Below are positions 52,101 through 62,728 of a DNA stretch of 64,000 bases, in pieces (the first letter of the stretch is position 1; every line of letters begins with the position of its first letter). Both the position numbers and the translations under genes were made by a program. The DNA comes from Toxotes chatareus (taxonomy: Eukaryota > Chordata > Actinopteri > Toxotidae), in the NCBI GenBank assembly GCA_016801885.1, contig CM028892.1, positions 5,774,114-5,838,113 on the forward strand, written 5' to 3'. The notes beneath the pieces are model-generated. The model was given only the letters and a program-made list of their open reading frames with translations, was not told where the DNA came from and searched no databases.

Positions 52101-53126
52101 TTATATAATTTTTTTCTGTTTCAGTTGAAACGTAACTCAGAGAGAGACAGACTGCTGGAGGAAACACAGCAGATGATCCGAGGCTGTCCAGTAAAAACAC
52201 ATCTCCCTCTCTCTCTCTGTTTCCTCTTCTTCCACACACTCTCAAAATGCATGCCATAAAGCTAGAGTAACAGTATTTCAATATGACTGTGTTGTGTGTT
52301 GCCTGTGTGTGCAGAACCTCAGTGAAGGAAACAGGCAGCTGATAATAACTCAGGATGCTGCTTTGCTCAGGAGTCCTGATGAACAGATTCCAGACTCTAT
52401 CAGGTAACAACCCAAAGGATTCCTCTGTTGATTCAGAGTTTATTTCTATTAGTTTATATTCAGGAATGATTTTTCACTTAGATGTATAATAAGTCAACCT
52501 TACAATATTTAAGACTTCAAATATAGTTTGTTAGAGAACAGAAAATATTTCATTAAACCTATATTTATTATGCATAAATAAAAAAACATACATGCTTTGT
52601 AGCAGCACATTAATAGGAAACTTTGCGTAACCATATCACAGCATTTCAGAAACAATGCATATGTATCTAATTAAACCATTAACCCACATCAGTCCTGTCT
52701 GTTTGTGTGTATATGCCTGATTAGGACCTATGAGCAGGTGTCCGATGTGGGCCTCTTCCTGTTTAATGATGCTTTGGTGCTGACGCGGCGAAATGTACAT
52801 CACACACCTTTCACGGTGGCTCAGTGGAGCATGCACACTTTCCTGGCCTCCGTGGCCCTCGCCAGCCTGGCTGTCAGAGAGATTACACACACACGCTGTA
52901 AGTTTGGTCTCATACAAAAGAATATGTATTATTTTTCAGTATATAATTATAATATCTTAGGCCTTATTTGGCTTTAACGTCTGTCTCTGTAGATGTGTGC
53001 CATGCCTTTGTCCTGGAGGGTCCTCGCCGTTCCTGGGTGTGTGCCACAGACAGAGGTGAGGAGAGGGACCACTTCCTGGCTTTGCTGCATTCAGCCATCA
53101 ACTCTGCTCTGACGGGACATCAGTGA
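45808..53126 (+). CDS. ect2l: ECT2-like F-box/RhoGEF protein
   Basis: 21 exons join without a frame break to 982 aa: 45808-45957, 46883-46995, 47174-47336, 47422-47677, 47768-48002, 48139-48274, 48431-48596, 49247-49375, 49496-49588, 50021-50227, 50329-50432, 50538-50696, 50778-50864, 50999-51108, 51183-51330, 51498-51571, 51707-51863, 52125-52190, 52315-52403, 52725-52897 and 52993-53126. An in-frame TAA at 45790 supports the start. Residues 35-45 (FSTWTPLHNKQ) match the ECT2L N-terminus. An F-box (about 107-150, LPRFLSLYVMSFLSPRDLC) would bind Skp1-type adaptors. About 335-478 looks DUF4347-like. A Dbl-homology domain (about 642-850) contains LYLARLGAVLKVYQEPL and LQELLLCPVWRIQEYVTLL, the conserved regions that engage Rho GTPases. 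A PH-like tail (about 865-980) carries LFLFNDALVL. The family is a predicted Rho exchange factor of unknown cellular role. All introns are short (under 1 kb), compared with tens of kb in mammals. Confidence 0.93.
46137..46163 (+). repeat. poly(T) tract in ect2l intron 1
   Basis: About 27 consecutive T. It may be the poly(A) tail of a reverse-oriented retrocopy or simple slippage. No target-site duplication was found by eye. Confidence 0.9.
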
Positions 53127-53631
53127 CAACACACCAGCAAGACACGAGGAGGTTTGGACACCACTCTTTGTTTTTGTTTTTTTTTTTTTTTAGATTGCAA
53201 AGATAAGGAAATCTCAAAAGACAAATTTTCCGTGCAGTGATATATCTAAAAACGTATTTTATCAGTTATCAGTACATTATCAGTAGCAGTTTCCTGATAT
53301 TGAATGCGTCGCACACCTACTCAAAAACAGTGTTCTCCCGGCATCAGGTAGACGCCCCCTCCATGGATTTTAAGGAAGTGTTTTTATACCTGCGTATTTT
53401 ATTATACATAATACCTGAACAAAATGTGCTGAACACTCTACGCGTACGTGCTGTACATTATTATTGGTTTTGTCTGGAGCTGACTCTGCTGAAAAATGCA
53501 AATATTAACCTATTCAGCTTCATAGTATCACTGTGTTCTATTGTGGTTTGTGACTTTCTCTGTTGCTCTGTTATTAATAGTTTTTTCTAATCAGATCAGA
53601 GGCATTACTCTTATTCAAGGTATAAAAAAAC
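53127..53631. other. convergent gap between ect2l and filip1l
   Basis: About 500 bases separate the ect2l stop from the filip1l poly(A) signal on the opposite strand. It holds the ect2l 3' UTR and a poly(T) run at about 53173-53192. No plus-strand AATAAA occurs here. The first plus-strand variant (ATTAAA at 53820-53825) lies inside filip1l sequence. Confidence 0.6.
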
Positions 53632-53637
53632 TTTATT
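53632..53637 (-). terminator. filip1l: filip1l distal poly(A) signal
   Basis: AATAAA read on the minus strand (TTTATT on plus), in the context CAATAAAG, about 700 bases after the stop of the downstream terminal exon. It fits the 3' end of the long isoform. Confidence 0.5.
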
Positions 53638-53819
53638 GATAACCAAAAATAACACAAAGGTCACATTTTGGAGATTATCACTATCCAGCTGCATTACAAC
53701 ACTTGAGTTATACACTTTTGTACATTATTGCCACTTACTTTAAAAATATCTATGTGTCCCAACCCCTGGAAATGGATAAATGGCTATTTCATTATCTGTA
53801 TCTAACAACAGATAAACCT

Positions 53820-53825
53820 ATTAAA
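53820..53825 (+). terminator. ect2l: possible ect2l poly(A) signal
   Basis: ATTAAA, the common variant hexamer, about 690 bases after the ect2l stop. Its use would make ect2l and filip1l 3' UTRs overlap on opposite strands. Confidence 0.2.
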
Positions 53826-54340
53826 GATGAACACAAATACTCAACATGACAATATAACACACTTAGTGTTCTAATATTACTCTTTAGTTTCATTTATTTT
53901 GATCACAGTGACATCCTCACACAAATCTGTGGCTGTATATAATTTACTCTCATTTATTAAATGAATCTACATTGGAACTACTTTCTAAAAATGTTTTTTT
54001 TTTATGTTTTTTATAGTTTCTACACAGTGGACATAGTACTGACACTATAAGCAGTTGCATTTTGCAGTTTTCAGAGCACCATGGATGAGGATCAGGTAAT
54101 AGTAGTTTTTATCTTAAAAGATTAAAAAAGAATACAGTGGTATTGAGTTTTAATTTTACTGTTATTTTTCTGTTGCAGATAGTTTTTATGCAAAACAATA
54201 AGAAAATCATTTTTCATTTTTAGTAACCATGAGGATGTTTTAGTGTAGATAAACTATAGTGTAAGCTGACCTTTTATACCAAAAGGTAAAAAAAATTCTT
54301 GTGACCAAAAAATGAAGAGGAAAAAAAAAAATCATAGATG

Positions 54341-54556
54341 TCACAGTCGGCGGTTCACTAGATTTGGGTTGTTGTTGTGTGCTGCAGCCACATGTGTGTG
54401 CTGCTCTTTCCCAGTGGTTAGGTGAGTGTGCGGCGGCTGACTCTTGTTCTGCTGTCCCAGGTTTGCTGTCGTGCTGTTTGTCCCTTTCTGGGAGCTGTAG
54501 CTTTTTGGTTTGGGGATTCTCGTAGGTCCTGGTCGTCGGAATGCTTCTAGAGGTAT
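54341..54556 (-). CDS. filip1l: filip1l alternative terminal exon
   Basis: The acceptor (minus strand, TTTATCCACAG) ends at 54557. From 54556 the frame is open for 71 codons to TGA at 54341-54343. It starts in phase 0 and the donor at 59892 is also phase 0, so the join gives ...SQIT then IPLEAFRRPGPTRIPKPKSY. The tail is basic and Gln/Asn/His-rich, ending NLVNRRL. The PTRIPKPK segment resembles the PTRIPMSK found near the C-terminus of human FILIP1, which supports shared ancestry. An overlapping frame in another register (54240-54581) is the shadow of this exon. Expression is untested. Confidence 0.72.
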   Translation of the reverse strand: MPLEAFRRPGPTRIPKPKSYSSQKGTNSTTANLGQQNKSQPPHTHLTTGKEQHTHVAAAHNNNPNLVNRRL

Positions 54557-57500
54557 CTGTGGATAAACACAGGCAAATCATGAAGTTAATACTGCAGGTT
54601 TAAGTACTGTGCTGTCCCTTATTTGTTTTTAAACTGTGACAAAGAAAATGAGGAAGAAGTGGGGAGTAAACGGGACATGCAATCTGCAGGAGAGGGTTAA
54701 GTGCACTAAAGATGGGTTTGCAGTTTGACCAGATAATGATCTAGATTTTCTCCACCAGCTGAATTGTTTCCAGTAGCTCAGTCGAGATCTGATACTATCT
54801 AATACTGATTGTGACCACTAGATGATATCACATCCTATTTTATGGACAATAACAGACCACGCTGCCAAACCTTGACTGCATGACTACTGCCCTTTGGCTT
54901 TGCTCCTAAAAGAACTGTTTTGGTAGAAAAAAAAAAATGTTTTTGTCATTTCTTGATGTTGAAAAAACTTTGTCATGGTAACTAGATACGAGATGGTATA
55001 ATGTGTCTATATATTTGTCTTGCAGTTCCTGAATTGCACAGTGTAATATTAAAATTTTAAGCAGTGTTCCCAGTGAATAGATGGTTTTGGAAATGCATAT
55101 CATCCTTTTGAGAATGTTGCATATTGTGGCATGTTCAGTGTTATATGATATAAATTGTTAGCTACAATAATAAATTTTTCAGTCAATGTATCTTCAGCAC
55201 ATCTGTCTGTCTACCGTAAGTTTGATTTTCCTTTTTCAAATAACGTGAAACGTGTAAAACCTCAACAATAAGTTGATTAATAAATGAAAAGAAACTTTAT
55301 CTGAAACTATTTGGTAACTAGTTCATTATAAAGGGCATTTTTCAGGTCTAGAAATGTGTGGGTTTTTTTTTTTTTTTTGTTTAAAAATTTTTACCTCCTA
55401 TATTGAATGGAAAACTCCCTTTGGAAGGTTTTTTCAAGTCTTCACAGTGATGAAGACTGTTTTTGATTATTGCCTCTAATATTGCCCCAGTTTGTCCTAA
55501 TTTGTATGAAACAGTGTGAGTACGTTGCCTAGAAACCAGTGTTTGGCTGTTTTTGCAGCACAATCTGCAAACAAGCAATAGAAATATCATGGGAAATGTT
55601 GCATTTCTCAGATTCTTAAACAACTTACTGCTCCGCTTACTGTGCAATCAGGTTTTAATCAGTGTGTTTACATGTGCAGCAGCATGCCAGGACACTGAGG
55701 TACATCACTTTTGGATTGGTGCTTGTACAGTAGAAACCATATCCTGTTTACAGTAACTGTGATAAAATGTTTCCACAGGGAGGAGAAACCCCAGCAACAG
55801 AATACTGAGCAACGTACACTCATTCATCTGTAGTACATTTTGTTTGTTTCAAATTGCAAATTTGTGAGCAGGATACAGTGATTTATATAAACAGCTCATA
55901 CATTAACTGATACGAGCAATTATCCAAAGTACTTTGTGTACTGAGTGTAAAGCACACTAGCTGTCGTCTTTACGTTTCTAGGATGTTGGCCTTCTTGTTT
56001 GCTCCTTCAGATTTCATGTTTTTGTATTTGTTGTTTCTCAGTGTATATAAATATAAATAATACATTTAAGAATTTGAAGCGGATTTAAAATCATCCAGGC
56101 GTTGTCTTTATGTCTCTCTGTCTGCTCCAGAGACTAAAGTCCTCTACCACAATAGTCATCAGGCAATTATTTTCAAGGGACATAATTGGCTGAGAATGAA
56201 CAGCTTGGATCTTTGTTTTTCTCATCACCTACTTCTGGAAAAGTTACTGGCATTTTGCAAAATGGGCTGACAGGATGCCCACCCCAAATAATCCATTTGC
56301 ATTAATATTACTGCAGTGTTTTAGATATCTCTGTGCTTTGTTCCTGTTTGAAACAAAAAAAAAGCATTACATTTCAGGCAGGTGTCTCAATCAGAGTCTC
56401 TCTTTGATCACGTGTCATTGATCTGATCTAGATTTCTGCAGCTGAGTAAAACTGAAACTTTTCAGTGTTTCTGTGAGTATCATCACACGTTATTCCCAGG
56501 CAGCAAACCTCTTGCTCTAACTTGAGAAAAGCACTTGGATGTGTTCGTGTGTGGCTTGAGGTTTTGAGAATTAACAAAAATCTGCAGCGAACTGTAGCCT
56601 TAAATATTCATACAGGGTATAAATTTCAGAATAAGTAGGACCTATGCTTCTACAGAGCTAATAGCCCAGAAAATCTGTACGAGGCTCCACGTCATGGGAG
56701 TGTTTTTGATTTTACATGGAAAGAGATCTTAATGTGCGGCTTTGTTCTCTCGTATATCAGCGGTGCAGCAGGAGTTCAACTAAGTACTTCCTCTGCCCAG
56801 CGCTCTCTGCAAAACCGGCGCTGCTGTTTCCACAGCAACCAAACACGAGGTTTGTTTTGGTGCTTGTGCTGGCTGTGGGAGAGAGGCTGCTCTCACAGTG
56901 TCTACACTCTCACACGCAGTATGGAGCCTTTTGTTTAGAGAATGTCCCCCATGCCACTGTTTATTGTCCCTCCCTGGTTGTGTTGTGCCTGTCGGTCAAG
57001 GTGAGCAAATTCCTAAGCGATTATTATCGTTGTGGGCTAAAACACGGAAATCCGTTCTCGCCTGCAGTGTAATCCACACCTTGTCCTCCTGGCATGCGCT
57101 GTGTGGTAATTAGGCTTTCTTGGCTGCCCTTGATTCAGATTAGTAGCTGATTGTTTAAAATTACATCAATATGTTTGTGGTTTTTTTTTTTTTTTTTTTT
57201 TGATGTCTTATTTTTTACCCCAGTAATACTGCTGTTAATCAGCAGCACCACTGTTTGTTTAGTGTGATTACAGAATCAGTTTCAGTCAGCAGCTTTCAAA
57301 TGAAATGCTGTTTGGCTTCCAGTGGGTCACTTGATATATTTTATCAGTCTGGCAGGGATACCGTGCACAGATCTGTCCTCCTCGCCCTCCTGAGCCAGAT
57401 GAGCACAGTTTATGAATCCACTAAGTCTAAAGTGAGTCAGGGGGTAATTGAGGTCGCAGACAGCAACCCCAGCTGCTGGATGCTTTCTCAAGTAGTGGTC

Positions 57501-59871
57501 TAATGAATAGCATCTTGTTTAGCCCCAGCATCATTTCATCGCGCCCAGACTGCTTTGGATCCGGTTTCTCCAGCTGCGCTCCTTCCCACTCGCACAATTT
57601 AATGCTTGATTTAATCATCTCCTCGCTGTCACACTGGGTTGTGTGTGTGTGTGTGTGCATTTTTGGGTCGGGTTTGCCACTTTTCTGCAACAGTTGTCTT
57701 GCTCCGTCTAAATGACACTGATTTGACTCTGATTTGGTTCTGTTGTGTTGTATTTTTGGTGATTATATCACCTCTCAGCTCTGTCTACCACAGACTTACC
57801 TGTCCACTTGTTTTCCGTTAAAGAGGATTGTTACATGTAATTCAACCTCCCCTAATTTGGAAAATCTAGGTCGAGTTTAGGAAAGGATGAAAGTTTGAGG
57901 ATGGAGCTGGTTTATAAGAAGAGGAGTAGATTTTCTCAAATCTGTCTTTTACCCTGGAGTAAGAGTGAAGGTTTTTGGCAATATGCCTTTGCACAGTTAT
58001 CTTCAAATGTGTGTTGCTTCACCATGGTGTACAGAGCTTGGGGGCAATTTGATGACGATGAGTTTGGCAACTGGTGTTGTTAGCATCTTCACTGTACTGG
58101 GTAGACCCTGAGCTAAATAAGCTTTCTGCATGACTATGAAACAAAGAACCAAAAAGCAGTTCATCCATCTGAGATAAAGCACAGTGAACTCGTGTTTCAC
58201 ATGTATGATTATGCTTCTCTAGCTGTCCTTTAAAAAAGACGTATTCTCTTAAGAGCCTCTTATTGAGACTTACATCTTTATTTTTATACACATACAAAAA
58301 CTACTTTGTGCACGGCAACAGATAAAATAATCCTCTCCACTGTATCCTCTCTCTTTCTCTCCTACGTCCCTTTCGTTCCTGTCTTTTAGTCTCCATCCAA
58401 TCATCATCTTGGTCTGACCTTAAGTACAGATCTGATTTCAACAAATCACACGTATGTGGTAACATTTCCACTGTGCACGCATAAAACCACATGTAGAGGA
58501 ACGCATATACATGGAGGAACGTTCTTAATTTGTACTGGTGACTCATTTCAAAGGACATGATTCATGGGAGAAAGAAAAATAAAACAGACATTTTGGGTTA
58601 CTAACCCAATTAATAGCAAGCCAAGAGAAGCTTTCTGCAGGAAGACCACTGAAGCTGTCGACTAATACATTAGTGTTTCTGAGATCCAAACAGTTTTTTT
58701 TAAGGGGCTTTTTGATGTTTACTGTGTGTTTCCTGGTGTTCAGTGCCTGTGCTTGTTGCATTGTGCAATACAAGGCAGTTATTCTCTTGATTTCCAGCAC
58801 TGAAAGATTTCATTTTAAGGATTTTCTTAGTCACACTATGTCCATGCCAGATGGATAAACAATGGGATTTTCAGAGGAGTACCCCGGGAGTACCCCGGGT
58901 CCCTCAAGGACACCTTCACTGTATCATTTAAGAGAACTCCGAGTTCACATCATGTTGGTTTTCATTCTCGGTCACTGGGTTCCCGTGCTCTGGATGCAAG
59001 TAGAAACTATGATATCAGCCTATGATTTTAACTCAAGCAGGCAAACGTGAGAATCCCAGAAGATTTTTTGTCTTGTAATCTGGTAAAGTATGAGCACAAA
59101 GGTTTTTCAGACAACTCTTCCACTTGGGTATTATTTAATTAGGTCTAACAAGGTGTTTTCATATTTCAACAGTTTTCATGTTAAAATCTGTGAAAGTGAA
59201 TTGTGATCAGTGATTTGATGATACACTTCGTAACATAAACACATTGAAGTGTCAAGTGTTAAAAAGTTACAGTGCATGCACCAAAAAAAATCAAACAACT
59301 GATTTCAATCTAATTGCATTTTTTTTTTCTTAGATTATTTTTAATTTTACACAATCAACACATGCTGGATTTAGTGAATAAATGAAATTGGCAAGCAGGG
59401 ATGACAAACTAAAACATAACACTTCGTTTTGCACACTTTAATTCTCAGAAAATCAAACAACTTAATCATAATGCACTATGTGTAATATGAAGTATAAAAA
59501 CTGGTATGATACATCAGTGTGAATAGTCTGACTATATGGCAAATTTGCCATTGAGTACAATACAGTAAGTGCACATAAGTTAAAAACCTGGTGTTATGTC
59601 AAATTAAATCAAAATTTCTAGTGCTTTCAAATGGTATTGTTTTCTCATGCAGGCAAACAATTGTTTGAACTTAATCACACAGAACCAAGCAAACCAACCA
59701 AAATGAAAAGGAAAACCTTCGAACCCCAGTTTAAGCTCATAAATCAAGTAAAACAGACATGTAAATGTATCAGGGTATAGAGTTGGGGTGTAAGGGTCTA
59801 AGCTTGTATTGGATCTCATGGGTGGGATTCACTAACAAAGGATGGGATGGAGGGTTTTGGGGGTTATCAGG
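54557..59871 (-). other. filip1l: filip1l last intron / short-isoform 3' UTR
   Basis: Non-coding in either isoform. The part nearest 59871 is 3' UTR if the donor is not used, and all of it is intron if it is. It contains a poly(T) run at 57181-57201, a direct repeat of GAGTACCCCGGG at about 58876-58899, and repeat-free islands at 56090-56420, 56930-57175 and 57240-57640 that may be regulatory. Frames in this interval have no gene support. Confidence 0.6.
58278..58283 (-). terminator. filip1l: possible proximal filip1l poly(A) signal
   Basis: AATAAA on the minus strand, about 1.6 kb after the TGA at 59872. It would terminate the unspliced short isoform. Weaker ATTAAA variants lie nearer the stop (for example 59134-59139). 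Confidence 0.3.
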
Positions 59872-62728
59872 TCAGTCATAGGCATTACTTACTGTAATTT
59901 GTGATGGCCTTTGGATTGGGGTGGACGTGGGCTTAATCATGATGCTACTTGTGATTTTGCTGTTGCCTTTGGCAGTAGGAGTACTGCAGTTTGCAAGCAC
60001 CTGAGTCCTTTGCTCCTGGAGTCCAGGCGTGTGGCACGGACTCAGCGTTTGTGACGGAGTGCTGATGCTCTGAATGAAGGGGCTGCCTAAGTGAATGTGG
60101 ATTTTGTTGTCCTCTGTGGTGATGACATTTGGTCCCGAGCTGTTAGACCTCTGGACCTGCCAGTTGCTCTGCCTCTCTGGGGTCACACGGAAGACGGCGT
60201 GTCCGCCAACGACCTCCACTGGCTCGGTGGAGAGAGAGCGGTCAGGGGTGCCAGTTGTGACCGACACAATTTGTATAGGTGACATTGCTCTGTCTGGTGT
60301 TACAGAACCACAAGAGTCTGGGGTCATTGCTCTGGAGTATGCAGCCATAGTGAAAGGTGAGAAGGCCCTATCTGGGGAACACGGCTCATCGGACATAGGG
60401 GAACCTTTAGATTTTGTTGTTGGGGAAATGGATTTTGCAGTGGGGGAAATGGAAGCATTCTGGATGATGGTAATTCTCTGTTTGGGTGGACCTCCACTTG
60501 TGGGTATGACGGCAGTGCTAGTGAATGACTGGGTGTTTTCTGTGGTCGGGCTGGTGATCTCTAGCGTTGCTGTGTTGTGTCCGTGGTCAGGAGTCACTTT
60601 AATGTGCAGCGGCTGCCCAGGACTGTGGGTCAACACCACATCTCCAGGCTGGACGTGGTTTCCATTCTGCCGTGGCTGCACTTTGCCGTTCACCTGATGG
60701 GGGGTGTCTTTGTTTTTGAATAACGGGACACGTGCTCTTCTCATGTTGTTGTTCAGGTTATTTACGTTATTGATGAGTGAGGGGCTGCATTTGGTGAGCT
60801 GAAGCTCGTTGCTGTAATTTGCATTATCTTCAGATTCATTCTCATCATACAGCTTGCCGTTCACCACAGCACGTTCCAGTGGTGCCACTGTCTTGCAGTT
60901 GGGAGACATGAGGTCAAGTGGCTCTGTCTGAACTTCCTTGGTGGAAACGTGAAGGTCTGAAAAGCGTCTCCCATTCATGCCTGGGCGAAGACTTTTGCTG
61001 AATCGTCTGTATCTTTCAAGCTCTCGAGTGAGTGTCTCCATTTCTCTGGCCAGTTCTTTATTTCTCACCTCCTGCTGGGTCAGTTTTCTTTGCAGTGTGG
61101 AGTGGTCAGTTTTCATGCGACAAATGGACTCCTCTGTTCCCATGTACTCATGAATCTTCTCTTTCAGAGCTGCTACCTCTCTGGTCAAATGACTAGACTT
61201 TGCCTCCTCCTCCTTCAAGCGCTTATAAAGAACATGCTCTTGGTTGCACTCATTCTTTTCGGCAAGCTGGTACTTTGAAAGTTCTTTTCTGGATATTTCC
61301 AGCTCCTCCATCAAGGCTTTAGCTTTCTCTTGTTCACTGGTGAATCTTTTCTCCAGTGATTCAAACTCCTCTGTTTTTAATAAATCACCTTCTACCACCT
61401 TCATGTCCTTTAATTTGCGTCTGAGGCGTTCAACCTCCTGCGTCAAATCCTTTACTTTGTTGTCCTCCTGTTGGAAGCGGTTAGCAATAGGTGTTTTGAT
61501 GTGTTCCTCTTTAGCTTTGTTCCTCAGGTATTCCCTTTCTATGGTCTCTAGCGATTGCAGTCTTTTCTTCATCATGTTGACCTTAGACTCCAAATCATTG
61601 CTCTTTTCCTCCTCAGCCCTCAACTTGGCCTTCAAGTCATCCCTTTCCTTTGTAGCACTGCACATTTTCTCCTCCAGCTCAGCCTTTGACCTCAGTGCTT
61701 TCTTGCTCTCCTCAATGAGCTTCTCTGTGACTGATGTAACTTTATCCTGCTCAGCCTGAAGTTTGCCGGTGCTGTTCTGGACCTTGTTCTCCATGTGCTT
61801 TAGCTTTTCTGCCATTGCCTTCCTCTCATCTACCAGCATGACCGTAAGAGTCTTTAACTTGGTTAGATCTTCCTTCAGTGTCAGCTCTGTCTTTCCTAGC
61901 TGGGTTTCAGCTGCCTCCAGCTCTTTGACTCTGACCTTCAAGACTTCCAGCTCACTGCCCAGAACCTTTGACACTGTCCTCTCCTTCTCCAGGTTACTTT
62001 TGAGTGAGCTGCATTCTTGTTTGCTCTTGCTGAATGCATCCTCTAATTTTTCTAAGTCCATAATTCTGTGATTCAGTTTATCGACTTCAGCCTTCAGGCT
62101 TCGGCTTTGATGGGCCTCTTTCTCCAGTTTCTTATTGAGGTCCCTGCAGTGGTCCTCCATTCTGATCAACTCTTCATCCTTTCCCTCCATTTCAAGTACC
62201 CTTTTCCGTAATTCTTCAAGCTCAGACATGAGGCTAGAGTTTCCACACTCACCGCGGCTAATTTTGTCCCTCAGCTCCTGCAGTTCTTCCTCGGCTCTGC
62301 GCAGGGTCTTGTTGGATTCCTCCAGCTCATCAAGCTGCCTGCTGAGAGTTGACAGTTTCTGGCGCAGCTGCCTGCTTTGGGCGTCCTCGCTGGTCAATTT
62401 GGCAGTCATGGTCTCTTGTTCTTGATGGTATCGACTAGCTTGGTCACGCAGCTCAGACTCCAAGCGTAAGACCTTTTGCTCCTCTTCCTGCAGACGGGCA
62501 TTAGCTGAGCTCAGCTCCTCCTGGGCTTGTGAAGCACTGGCACTCAGTTCCTGGACTTTAGCTGTTTGTTGATTCAGCTGCTCAGTGAGACGTTGCTGTT
62601 CATCCACAACCAACAGCGCAAATGACTTGAGTTTTGTCAGCTCCTCTTTCAGGCTTGAGACCTTTTTATTGTTCTCTTCGTCCTTTCGTTCTTGGTAGGC
62701 CTTTTCCTGATCAATTAACAGCTTCAAC
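59872..62728 (-). CDS. filip1l: Filamin A-interacting protein 1-like, giant 3' exon (partial gene)
   Basis: One uninterrupted exon of 951 codons plus the last base of a split Arg codon. The acceptor (TTTTTTTACAG) ends at 62729, so the 13 residues upstream in the open frame are intron. Residues 1 to about 580 are heptad coiled coil with hallmark stretches such as LKSFALLVVDEQQRLTEQL and LKEDLTKLKTLTVMLVDER. Then come SKSLRPGMNGRR, KEVQTE (residues 597-602), PGQPLHIKVTPDHGHNTATL and ITTEDNKIHIHLGSPF. These match FILIP1L more closely than FILIP1. The tail is rich in Ser-Pro sites. FILIP1-family proteins bind filamin A and promote its turnover, lowering cell migration. The N-terminal CortBP2-like exons lie beyond 64000. 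The short isoform ends VSNAYD. A GTAAGT donor in those codons allows a second C-terminus. Confidence 0.95.
59887..59892 (-). promoter_or_regulatory. filip1l: 5' splice site inside the last codons of filip1l
   Basis: On the minus strand the sequence reads ATTACA then GTAAGT, a perfect U1-matching donor placed between Thr and Val of the C-terminal QITVSNAYD. Splicing here removes VSNAYD and the stop. The intron to 54557 is 5336 nt. Confidence 0.75.

Noticed and set aside
54240..54581. 113-codon minus-strand frame in its own register
   Set aside because: The register starting IPLEAFRRPGPTRIPKP fits the splice phase and FILIP1-type sequence, so this one is a shadow.
60095..60697. 200-codon plus-strand frame
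   Set aside because: It is antisense to the well-supported filip1l exon and has no features of its own.
61244..61759. 171-codon Ser/Leu-rich plus-strand frame
   Set aside because: It is the complement of the filip1l coiled coil: Glu/Lys codons read backwards give Ser/Leu/Phe.
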